In this document: positions 44,091 through 52,065 of the stretch, one piece after another
How positions within the stretch are numbered: position 1 is the stretch's first letter
Layout: each line of letters opens with the position of its first letter
Origin: DAOPYU01 sp942493245
GTDB taxonomy: Bacteria > Sumerlaeota > Sumerlaeia > UBA8349
Direction: 5' to 3'
DNA length: 64,000 nucleotides
Assembly (NCBI GenBank): GCA_942493245.1
Contig: OW818685.1
Location: forward strand, 2,480,001-2,544,000
Notes under the pieces: model-generated
What the model was told of the DNA's origin: nothing
The model's input: only the letters and a program-made list of their open reading frames with translations
Database searches by the model: none
Translations under genes and position numbers: made by a program

Positions 44091-46565
44091 TTACAGGCCC
44101 TGCGCGCTGCGGGCCATGAGATCCTGAACATTGCACGGGCGTTTGACCGTGTAACCGGACAACGGCAGGATGTGCTCATGCACGGCGTCCAGAATGTCGG
44201 TCGGGTAGGGGAAGAACGCGTCTTCGACCTCGTCGCCGGGAGTGATCCAGTTGCGCGCCCCCACGACTACGGGCGGCGCGTCGAGTTCATCGAATGCGAA
44301 CTGGGAAATCTTCGAGGCCATCGTGTGGAGGAAGCTCGCCCGCTCACAGGCGTCCGATGCCAGGAGGATCTTGCGCGTCTTCTTGACCGACTGAATCACC
44401 TTCTCGTAATTGAAAGGAACCAGCGAGCGCGCATCAATGATCTCACACGAGATGCCGTATTTTTCCTCAAGTTCCTTCGCGGCTTCCATCGCCCGATAGA
44501 GAGTGGCGCCGACGGTCAGGATCGTCAGGTCTTTTCCTTCCTTCCGGATCGCCGGTTCGCCGAACGGGACTTCATAATACCCCTGCGGAACACCTCCCTC
44601 GACAAACTCCTCGGGCTGGTCGTAAATTCGCTGGCTTTCGAAGAACACCACCGGGTCGGTACCCGTCAGGGCCGCGTACATCATGCCCTTGGCGTCGTAG
44701 GCCGTGGCGGGGAACACCACCTTCAGACCGGGGATATGCGCCACGATACTAGTCCAGTCCTGACTGTGCTGGGCACCGTACTTGCTCCCCACCGAGACGC
44801 GCAACACCACGGGCATGCGCAGAAGACCACCCGACATGGACTGCCACTTGGAGAGCTGGTTGAACACCTCGTCGCCCGAACGGCCCAGAAAATCGCAATA
44901 CATCAACTCGGCGATGACCCGCCCGCCCTCGAGCGCGTACCCCACAGCCGACCCCACAATCGCCCCTTCGGAAATGGGCGTGTTGAAGAGCCGATGGTAC
45001 GGCAGGGCTTCGGTGAGACCGCGATAGACGGCGAACGCGCCGCCCCAGTCGCGGTTTTCCTCGCCATAGGCCACCAGGGTCGGGTCGGTGTAGAAACGGT
45101 CAATAATCGCTTCGAAAATGGCGTCCCGGAAGCCCACACAGCGCCCCTTGGGAAGCGGCTTTCCGTCGGGGCCAAAGGCCGAACGGCTGCGCTTGGCCAA
45201 CCCCAGAACGCGCGGGTTTTCCTCAATCGGCATCAGGACGTCGGGTTTGCGGCCCGGATCGAGAGATTCGACTTTCTGATTCGAGAACATCGTTTTCTCG
45301 AGCAGACAGCCGGGCACCATGAGATCGGCCCGGGGCGAGATCTCCAAGTCCACCGCCTTTTGACAGGCGCGGAAGATGCGCTCTTCCGCCTCGGCGTTCA
45401 CCGCGTCAATCTCCGCCTGGGTCGCCACACCCGCCTCGACCAGGCTGGCGGAATAGTGCGTGAGCGGGTCCACGGCCTGCCAGGCCTCGACCTCTTCCTT
45501 GGTGCGATAGCTGCTCGCGTCCGAGGGCGAGTGGCCGCTGAAGCGATAGGTCAACGTGTCGAGCAGCACCGGTCCGTCACCGCTCGATAGAATTTCCTTC
45601 TTGCGGGCGATGGCGTCCACGACGGCGAGGGGATTGTACCCGTCCACTCGCTCGGAGTGCATCTGTTCGGGATTGATCCCCGCGCCCAGACGCGCCAGCA
45701 CCTCGAAGCCCATCGTTTCGCCGAACGGCTGGCCCCCCATGCCATAGAAATTATTGAAGAAGTTGATGATGAGCGGCAATCCCCCCCGGTGCGCTTCATC
45801 CCAGAGTTTCTTGTACTGGTCCATCGTGGCCATGCAGAGGCCTTCCCAGACGGGACCGCACGCGCTCGACGCGTCGCCGATGTTGGCGATCACCAGACCG
45901 GGTTTGAGATTGATCTTCTTAAACATCGCCGCGCCCACGGCGATATCGCCCGAGCCGCCCACGATCGCGTTGTTCGGGTAGATGCCGAAGGGGGGAAAGA
46001 AGGCGTGCATGGAACCGCCCATGCCTTTGTTGAACCCGGCTTCGCGTCCGAAAATCTCGGCCAGCGCGCCATAAATCAGGTAATCGATCGCCAGATCCTG
46101 AACCGAATCGTACTGTTTACCACGCTCGACGACCTGAAGACAGATGCCGTCGAAATACCCCTTCATGATTCTCGTCAGCGAATCATCGTCCAGTTTGAAA
46201 ATGGCCGAAAGTCCCTTGGCCAGGATCTCGCCGTGGCTGCGGTGGCTGCCGTAGATATGGTCGTCTATCCCGAGAAGAAAGGCCTGTCCGACCGCCGAGG
46301 CTTCCTGGCCGATCGAAAGGTGAGCCGGTCCGCGGTGGTTGTATTCGATCCCCTTGTAATTTCCCCGCAGTTTGATCTCGCTCAGCATCGTCTCGAATGT
46401 GCGGATGATGGCCATGTCGCGCTGGATGCGCACCAGCGCTTCTTTCCCATATTTCCCGGCCTCTTCCTTCACGCTGCTGTCATATTGATTCAGGGGAATG
46501 GGCTGGAAGGTCAATTCGCCTTTCTGGCGGACCATTTGCGGATCAATTATCTGGCTCTTGGGCAT
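44091..46565 (-). CDS. Fused E1 alpha-beta thiamine diphosphate 2-oxoacid dehydrogenase
   Basis: 824 residues; ATG 46565 (AGAGGAAC upstream). Residues about 45-420 are the E1 alpha part, with HRGPAHLSIGQEA, RSHGEILAKG, GGSGDIAVGAA and the TPP motif GDASSACGPVWEGL (from 230) ending NFFNN near 270. Residues about 490-824 are E1 beta, with GYALEGGRVIAELMYCDF, QDWTSIVAHIPGLKVVFP and the transketolase C-terminal domain. It decarboxylates a 2-oxo acid and passes the acyl unit to the E2 lipoate. Similar to pyruvate and acetoin dehydrogenase E1; the substrate is unknown. The rest of the complex (E2, E3) is divergently transcribed about 1.4 kb away. Confidence 0.88.
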   Translation of the reverse strand: MPKSQIIDPQMVRQKGELTFQPIPLNQYDSSVKEEAGKYGKEALVRIQRDMAIIRTFETMLSEIKLRGNYKGIEYNHRGPAHLSIGQEASAVGQAFLLGIDDHIYGSHRSHGEILAKGLSAIFKLDDDSLTRIMKGYFDGICLQVVERGKQYDSVQDLAIDYLIYGALAEIFGREAGFNKGMGGSMHAFFPPFGIYPNNAIVGGSGDIAVGAAMFKKINLKPGLVIANIGDASSACGPVWEGLCMATMDQYKKLWDEAHRGGLPLIINFFNNFYGMGGQPFGETMGFEVLARLGAGINPEQMHSERVDGYNPLAVVDAIARKKEILSSGDGPVLLDTLTYRFSGHSPSDASSYRTKEEVEAWQAVDPLTHYSASLVEAGVATQAEIDAVNAEAEERIFRACQKAVDLEISPRADLMVPGCLLEKTMFSNQKVESLDPGRKPDVLMPIEENPRVLGLAKRSRSAFGPDGKPLPKGRCVGFRDAIFEAIIDRFYTDPTLVAYGEENRDWGGAFAVYRGLTEALPYHRLFNTPISEGAIVGSAVGYALEGGRVIAELMYCDFLGRSGDEVFNQLSKWQSMSGGLLRMPVVLRVSVGSKYGAQHSQDWTSIVAHIPGLKVVFPATAYDAKGMMYAALTGTDPVVFFESQRIYDQPEEFVEGGVPQGYYEVPFGEPAIRKEGKDLTILTVGATLYRAMEAAKELEEKYGISCEIIDARSLVPFNYEKVIQSVKKTRKILLASDACERASFLHTMASKISQFAFDELDAPPVVVGARNWITPGDEVEDAFFPYPTDILDAVHEHILPLSGYTVKRPCNVQDLMARSAQGL

Positions 46566-46630
46566 TACGACGTTCCTCTCGCTTTCTTTGGGTCACGACT
46601 ATGTTTGAATCAGTCGTCCCGGCCTCTCCA

Positions 46631-46993
46631 TCACGCACCGGGTTCCTGATTCTCTTTTTTTTCATCCGGTTGCCGAACATCCAGTTCGACTTTTGAAAAC
46701 TTGCGTTCCAGAAACAGATCGGTAGGAACCCCGGACAGGGGCGCTCCGAGCACCCATCCCACCAACCACCCCGCTCCCGCATACAGAGTGTTCCCCCAGC
46801 ATTTTTCCACGAGATACCCCAATGGAATCCCCGCCAGGCAACACCCCAGCATGATGAGGGGAAAATAAATCCACCAGTTGTGCCTCAGACGCAGACGCGC
46901 CTGACATTCCGGACAGGCAAACCGTCCGAAAGCGGCCTGCAGGTACAACGGCCACGTGAAACGAAACTCTTTCCGACACTGGGGGCATTCCAT
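46631..46993 (-). CDS. Small zinc-ribbon membrane protein
   Basis: 120 residues, ATG 46993 with AAGGAGGAAG upstream. Two CxxC pairs at the N-terminus (MECPQC and ACPECQ) form a zinc ribbon. Two TM helices follow (about 43-61 and 70-90), then a charged tail. Not a named family. It lies 14 nt after the DeoR gene and 65 nt before E1, so it is part of the operon; its role in sugar use is unknown. Confidence 0.65.
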   Translation of the reverse strand: MECPQCRKEFRFTWPLYLQAAFGRFACPECQARLRLRHNWWIYFPLIMLGCCLAGIPLGYLVEKCWGNTLYAGAGWLVGWVLGAPLSGVPTDLFLERKFSKVELDVRQPDEKKENQEPGA

Positions 46994-47007
46994 GAAGTCT
47001 TCCTCCT

Positions 47008-47808
47008 TCAGTCACCTTGCGATTCGTTGGCGGTCTCAACCACCTCCGTCTGAGGATACAGGACATCCATGCCTCTCTCTTCAAAAAAAGCCATCCACTC
47101 GTCCGGGGGACGGCGATCCGTCACAATCTGCGAAACCCGGTCGAAGTCCACAATCTTATGCAACGAGGGCGCAACAAACTTGCTGTAATCGGCCAGCAAA
47201 ACCGTTTCCCGCGCGTTTTCGACCGCCAGCGCATGCAGGTGGGCGCTGTCAATGTCGCTGGCGGAAAGCCCGAAATCCATGCTCAACCCATCGGCGCCAA
47301 TGAAGGCCCGGTAGCCGCGCAACCCCTCAAGCGCCCGCATGGCCAGAGGCCCCACCACATCCATCCGATCGGGACGGTATTGTCCCCCGAGCATGATGAT
47401 GCGTTGACCGGGCGAGTCGAATTCCATTGCCAGGCGCGTCGAATTGACCACAATCGTCAAGCCCGGCTTCCGCTTCAGGTAACGCGCCATTTGAAAACAG
47501 GTGGTGCCGGAATCCAGGAAGATCTGGTCGCCATCGTTCACCAACCGCGCCGCCAGCGCGCCGATGATCCGCTTACTTTCAATGTTGCGCCGTTCTTTGG
47601 AAGGGAAGGAATAATCCAGCGTCCGGGGCAGAATGGCGCCGCCAAACACGATATCGAGTTGTCCCGTATCCGCCAGCGACTTCAGATCCCGGCGCACGGT
47701 GGCCTCGGAAACCCCGAGAGCCAACGCCAGATCGCGCACGGAAACACGGCCATTGCGGTCGGCTTCGGCCAGAATTTTCTCGCGGCGCTGTTCGGTCGTA
47801 CTGCTCAT
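47008..47808 (-). CDS. DeoR/GlpR family transcriptional regulator
   Basis: 266 residues from ATG 47808 (GGGAGAG upstream); longer frames lack a site and would run through the divergent promoter. HTH at about 6-55 (RREKILAEADRNGRVSVRDL, SEATVRRDLKSL). The C-terminal effector domain has FLDSGTTCFQMARYL, the family phosphosugar-binding pattern, and ALRGYRAFIGADGLSMDFGL-like glycines. It should repress the two operons on both sides of its promoter until a phosphorylated sugar intermediate accumulates. Confidence 0.88.
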   Translation of the reverse strand: MSSTTEQRREKILAEADRNGRVSVRDLALALGVSEATVRRDLKSLADTGQLDIVFGGAILPRTLDYSFPSKERRNIESKRIIGALAARLVNDGDQIFLDSGTTCFQMARYLKRKPGLTIVVNSTRLAMEFDSPGQRIIMLGGQYRPDRMDVVGPLAMRALEGLRGYRAFIGADGLSMDFGLSASDIDSAHLHALAVENARETVLLADYSKFVAPSLHKIVDFDRVSQIVTDRRPPDEWMAFFEERGMDVLYPQTEVVETANESQGD

Positions 47809-47880
47809 TTTCGGCTCTCCCAGCCCCCCGTTTTCCGGAAGACATTTTCCATCCAACACTAATTCTTGAAAATTTTCAAC

Positions 47881-47937
47881 AAAAATCTGCAACATTTTTG
47901 CTTGACTTTTGCAACATTGTTGCATACCCTGCATGGG
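47881..47937 (+). promoter_or_regulatory. Divergent control region with promoter and palindromic operator
   Basis: For the rightward operon: TTGACT (47902-47907), 17-nt spacer, TACCCT (47925-47930). The spacer is filled by TGCAACA-T-TGTTGCA (47910-47924), and the core GCAACA is repeated at 47889-47894, within about one helical turn or two. This is consistent with a repressor site for the adjacent DeoR protein. The leftward promoter could not be pinned down. Confidence 0.55.
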
Positions 47938-47968
47938 TGATTTGTTAAAATCCACAGAATAGAGCCTA

Positions 47969-49492
47969 ATGATGCATACCATTCAACTTCCTCCCCTCGA
48001 ATCACCCAGCCAAACCGCCACTCTGCGTCAGTGGGTTAAACCCCAGGGAGCGGCAGTCGCAAAAGGAGACCTTCTGGCTCTCCTCGAAACCGAGACCGCC
48101 CTGGTGGAACTCGTCTCAAATCAAGCCGGTGTGCTGACCGAAATATTGGTAAAGGTCGGGACCACCGTCCGTTCCTCCGACGCGCTGGCGAAACTCCAAA
48201 CCTCCGATGGAGAGACAAACGTGACCCCTTCCATAGAGACTCCAGACTCGAAACCCAAACCCGTCCCCACGGCCCCGAGCGGTTCTATTTCGGGTCCCCA
48301 GGGGGAAGTCATTCCGATCCTCATGCCGCAGGCGGGGCAGAGCATGGAGGAAGGGACGCTCGTCAAGTGGCATGTTGAACCTGGCAACCGGGTCGAGAAG
48401 GGGCAAATCCTCTTCGACGTCGAAACCGACAAGGCTGTGATCGAGGTCGAAGCAGACCATGCGGGGCGTCTGGCGCGAATTGTGGCCGATGTGGACACTA
48501 TCGTTGCGGTCAAGGTTCCGGTGGCTTATCTGGCGGAAAACGATGCGGATGTGGACGCGTATCTGGCGCTACACGGAGGCGCAGCCGCTCCGGCCTCCCC
48601 CGGTGTGACACCTTCCCCCGCCAGTACACCTGCCAGTTCTCCTGCCGCCCCTTCCGTTGCCAGAACGCCTGCGGCCGTCACTTCTGAAGGACGTGTCAAG
48701 GCCTCCCCTGCCGCCCGGAAAGCTGCAGCGGAAAAAGGAATCGCGTTGGAAGGTGTCGGAGCGGGTAGCGGGCCTGGGGGACGAATCCTCTCAACTGATG
48801 TCGAATCCACTCAGGTGGTTGCGGCCAGCTCGACCCCGACCCGCCAACCTCTGACGGGCATGCGCAAGGCAATCGCGCGGAACTTGACACTGTCGAAGCA
48901 GACCATTCCCCACTTCTACATGCGCCAGACGATCGAGGCTGACGCAATGATCGCTTTCAATCGGGAACGCAAGGCCGAGTTTCCCTGTTCCATCAATGAC
49001 ATCATCATCCTGGCGTGCGCCCGTGTCATTCGGGAATTTCCGGCCTTCCGGAGCCGGATGGAAGGCGACGAAGTGGTCCTGTACCCCTCCGCGAACATTG
49101 GAATTGCTGTGGGGCTTGAGAACGGGCTGGTCGTGCCGGTGGTGTGTGGCGCCGATCAAATGGACTTGCGGCGGATGGCCGGAGAAACCCGTCGCATCGT
49201 CGAGGCCGCCCGGGGCGGAAAACTCGAGGCAATGGGGCAGGGGGTGTTCACCATTTCCAACCTCGGGATGTACGGAATCGAGGAGTTTTCGGCCATTATC
49301 AACCCGCCGGAAGCGGCAATCCTGGCCGTCAGCGCCATCCGCGAGACCTGCGTGGTCCATAAAGGCGCGATCCGCGCGGCCAAGGTCATGACGCTAACAA
49401 TCAGTTGCGACCACCGGTTGATTGATGGTTTAATGGCAGCCCGGTTCATGGCCAAACTGAAGGAACTTCTGGAAGGCCCGGAACGGCTTTGA
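47969..49492 (+). CDS. Dihydrolipoamide acyltransferase, E2 component
   Basis: 507 residues; ATG 47969 or 47972 (adjacent), weak Shine-Dalgarno. Two lipoyl-type domains: the first (4-80) has ETETALVEL, where the lipoyl Lys should be, but Thr43 is in that place. The second (about 105-185) has DVETDKAVIE with Lys155. A Pro-Ala linker, an E3-binding domain (about 235-275, ASPAARKAAAEKGIAL, GRIL) and the catalytic domain (about 290-507) with active-site His482 and Asp486 in CDHRLIDG follow. It carries acyl groups from E1 to CoA. First gene of the rightward operon. Confidence 0.92.
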   Translation: MMHTIQLPPLESPSQTATLRQWVKPQGAAVAKGDLLALLETETALVELVSNQAGVLTEILVKVGTTVRSSDALAKLQTSDGETNVTPSIETPDSKPKPVPTAPSGSISGPQGEVIPILMPQAGQSMEEGTLVKWHVEPGNRVEKGQILFDVETDKAVIEVEADHAGRLARIVADVDTIVAVKVPVAYLAENDADVDAYLALHGGAAAPASPGVTPSPASTPASSPAAPSVARTPAAVTSEGRVKASPAARKAAAEKGIALEGVGAGSGPGGRILSTDVESTQVVAASSTPTRQPLTGMRKAIARNLTLSKQTIPHFYMRQTIEADAMIAFNRERKAEFPCSINDIIILACARVIREFPAFRSRMEGDEVVLYPSANIGIAVGLENGLVVPVVCGADQMDLRRMAGETRRIVEAARGGKLEAMGQGVFTISNLGMYGIEEFSAIINPPEAAILAVSAIRETCVVHKGAIRAAKVMTLTISCDHRLIDGLMAARFMAKLKELLEGPERL

Positions 49493-49547
49493 AAATCCGG
49501 TCACAGGTGGATAGACCGCCGGGAGTTCCGGAGCCGTCCTGAACCGT

Positions 49548-49566
49548 TCCCTGGAATTTCCAGGGA
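49548..49566 (+). other. Small hairpin between E2 and the lactonase gene
   Basis: TCCCTGGAA-T-TTCCAGGGA, a 9-bp stem with a one-base centre. No U run, so perhaps a processing site inside the operon. Confidence 0.3.
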
Positions 49567-49650
49567 CAGTTCCATCACGCGCTCCGGAATCGCAGAATCG
49601 AGAAACGGGCGCGTGAGGACTCACTCTCCCGCACAAAGGATTTAAAGACG

Positions 49651-50604
49651 ATGCCGACACCCACCTGCCACCCGACCTCCCCGAGTTTCAAAAGGTTTTG
49701 CCTGTCCCTTTCCATTCTTCTGCTTCTCCCCTGTCTCAGCCGGACTCCGGTCCGGGGAGCGGAGACAATGGCGGACCTTGTGGATTCCGAGGTGAAAGAA
49801 CTCTCCAAAGATTTGAAATTTACCGAAGGCCCCCTCTGGCACCCCGACGGTTACCTGCTTTTCTCGGATATTCCAGCCAACCGCATCTGCAAATGGACAC
49901 CGGACGGCAAGACGTCTGTTTTTCGCGAACCCAGCAGCAAGGCAAACGGACTGACGCTCGATGGACAAAACCGCCTGGTGGCGGCGGAACAATGGGAACG
50001 CCGCGTGACCGTGACCCAGCCCGATGGCAAGGTCGAATGCGTGGCCGGGTTGTTCGAGGGAAAACCGTTCAACTCTCCCAACGACGTGGTGGTCCATTCC
50101 TCCGGCGCGTTCTATTTCACCGATCCCTCCTACGGCCTGGAAGGGCGCAAGCAGGATCAGCCGGTGCAAGGGGTCTATCGGGTCGACAAACCGGGCGAAG
50201 CGCCCCGTCTGGTCGTGAAAGACAGTTTCAAACAGCCCAACGGCCTCGCTTTCTCCCCCGATGAGAAAATTCTGTATGTGGGCGATTCGGAGGTCGGTTT
50301 CATCAACGCCTACGACGTCCAGCCCGATGGCTCTCTCACAAATGAGCGCCGTTTCTGTACCGTCAAGAATCCCGATGGAATGAAAGTGGACCAGAAGGGG
50401 CGGATTTTCACTTCTTCAGCCGACGGGATTTCCGTCTTTCAGGCCGACGGGACCCTCGTTGGCGCGATCAAGTTTCCCGAACAACCCGCAAACTGCGCCT
50501 TTGGCGACAAAGACCTCAAGACCCTGTTTGTGACCGCCCGCACGGGCGTTTACAGTGTTCGGCTCAAAACGCCCGGCCTGCCAACGGGTAAACGAAATCC
50601 CTGA
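49651..50604 (+). CDS. Secreted SMP-30/gluconolactonase-like protein
   Basis: 317 residues, ATG 49651 (AAAGGA upstream). Signal peptide with hydrophobic core LSILLLLPCL, cleavage near RGAE. Six-bladed beta-propeller lactonase motifs: metal-ligand Glu in TEGPLWHPDG, NSPNDVVVH, YFTDPSYG, QPNGLAFSPDE and the catalytic Asp in PDGMKVD. It opens sugar lactones (aldonolactone to aldonate). In an operon with dehydrogenases and an E2/E3 complex, it suits a sugar-oxidation route in which a lactone forms outside the cytoplasm. Confidence 0.88.
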   Translation: MPTPTCHPTSPSFKRFCLSLSILLLLPCLSRTPVRGAETMADLVDSEVKELSKDLKFTEGPLWHPDGYLLFSDIPANRICKWTPDGKTSVFREPSSKANGLTLDGQNRLVAAEQWERRVTVTQPDGKVECVAGLFEGKPFNSPNDVVVHSSGAFYFTDPSYGLEGRKQDQPVQGVYRVDKPGEAPRLVVKDSFKQPNGLAFSPDEKILYVGDSEVGFINAYDVQPDGSLTNERRFCTVKNPDGMKVDQKGRIFTSSADGISVFQADGTLVGAIKFPEQPANCAFGDKDLKTLFVTARTGVYSVRLKTPGLPTGKRNP

Positions 50605-50634
50605 TGGAAATTCAAGACAAGGAAGATCGTCTCC

Positions 50635-52065
50635 ATGACTGAAATGTATGACATCGCGGTAGTGGGTTCCGGCCCGGGCGGGTACGTGGCCGCGCTCAAG
50701 GCCGCCCAGATGGGCGCCAAAACCGTTGTGATCGAGGCGTCAAAAGACCTTGGCGGAACCTGCCTGAACAATGGGTGCATCCCCTCCAAGGCGTTGCTGG
50801 CGTCGGCGGAACTCCTGCACAACATCGCAGCCGCCTCGGCGTTCGGCGTTCAGGTCGAGGGGAAAGCCACCGCCGACTGGCCCGCGATCCAGAAACGCAA
50901 GGATCAGGTGCTGCGCCAGTTGCGCGCGGGCATCCGCAACCTGTTCACCAATCGCGGCGTGACGCTCCTCAACGGCCAGGCTGTTTTGAGCGCTCCGGGG
51001 CAGTTGACCGTCACGGGCACGTCGAGCAAGAACGCGGGAGAAGTTCAGACCATTCAAGCCCGGAAAATCATCCTGGCGGTCGGATCCGAACCGACCCGTA
51101 TTCCCGGTTGGCCCGAGGATCGCGAGTGCGTCTGTACCAGCGACGAGTCGTTGCACTGGAAGACACTGCCCGCCAGTCTCCTCATCGTGGGCGGAGGCGT
51201 CATCGGGTGCGAGTTTGCCTGTATGCTCCAAGCCATCGGCGTGCAGGTGACGGTGGTTGAACTGATGCCGAGACTGTTACCCGAGATGGACGAGCAACTG
51301 GGGCCGGAACTTGGCAAGATCTTCTCGAAACGCGGAATCAAGATCTTCACCGACACCAAGGTGAATGAACTGACATTGACGGAATCGGGTTGCAAGGCCG
51401 TTCTTTCCAATGGGGACATCCTCGAAACGGAACGCGTTCTGGTGGCGGTGGGACGACGCCCGAAAACGAAGGACATCGGCTTGGAATCTGTGGGGGTCGA
51501 AGTCTCGCCGCGCGGTTTCGTGAAGGTCAACGATAAAATGGAGACCAACATTCCGGGAATTTACTGTATCGGCGATGCCAATGGACGTTGCCTGCTGGCC
51601 CATGCCGCTTCAGAACAGGGCATGGTGGCGGTTGAGAATGCCCTGGGACACGAGGCGCTTTACACAGCGCCGATTCCCGGCGCTGTGTACACGTTCCCGG
51701 AAATCGGTTCCGTCGGCCTGACCGAACAGGCGGCGCGGGAACAGAGGATCCCGGTCTCCATCGGGAACTTCCCCATTGGATACCTGGGTAAAGCGATGGC
51801 GACCGGCCACACGACCGGCTTTGCCAAGGTGCTGCGCCATCGCGAAACCGGGGCGTTGCTGGGCGTTCACATGCTGGGTCACACGGCCACGGAGTGCATC
51901 GGTACCGCCGGGGCGCTGCTCCATCAGAAAGCGACCGTCGAGGAGATGGCCCACGTGGTGATCGCGCATCCCTCGATCGGCGAATCGCTCAAGGAAGCCG
52001 CTGAAGACGCTCTGGGCGCCGCTTTGCACCTGCCGCCCCGAAAAGTGCTACGGCTTGAAGTATGA
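50635..52065 (+). CDS. lpd: Dihydrolipoamide dehydrogenase, E3 component
   Basis: 476 residues, ATG 50635 (AAGGAAG upstream). FAD motif VVGSGPGGYVAA near 9-20, redox-active disulfide Cys43-Cys48 in GGTCLNNGCIPS, NAD motif IVGGGVIGCEFA near 188, second FAD part GIYCIGDANG, and the C-terminal HPSIGE active-site segment. Reoxidises dihydrolipoamide on E2 using NAD. Its stop overlaps the next start (ATGA). Confidence 0.95.
   Translation: MTEMYDIAVVGSGPGGYVAALKAAQMGAKTVVIEASKDLGGTCLNNGCIPSKALLASAELLHNIAAASAFGVQVEGKATADWPAIQKRKDQVLRQLRAGIRNLFTNRGVTLLNGQAVLSAPGQLTVTGTSSKNAGEVQTIQARKIILAVGSEPTRIPGWPEDRECVCTSDESLHWKTLPASLLIVGGGVIGCEFACMLQAIGVQVTVVELMPRLLPEMDEQLGPELGKIFSKRGIKIFTDTKVNELTLTESGCKAVLSNGDILETERVLVAVGRRPKTKDIGLESVGVEVSPRGFVKVNDKMETNIPGIYCIGDANGRCLLAHAASEQGMVAVENALGHEALYTAPIPGAVYTFPEIGSVGLTEQAAREQRIPVSIGNFPIGYLGKAMATGHTTGFAKVLRHRETGALLGVHMLGHTATECIGTAGALLHQKATVEEMAHVVIAHPSIGESLKEAAEDALGAALHLPPRKVLRLEV

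Noticed and set aside
43986..46649. Two plus-strand ORFs of 534 and 330 codons
   Set aside because: Opposite the fused E1; His- and Arg-rich shadow frames.
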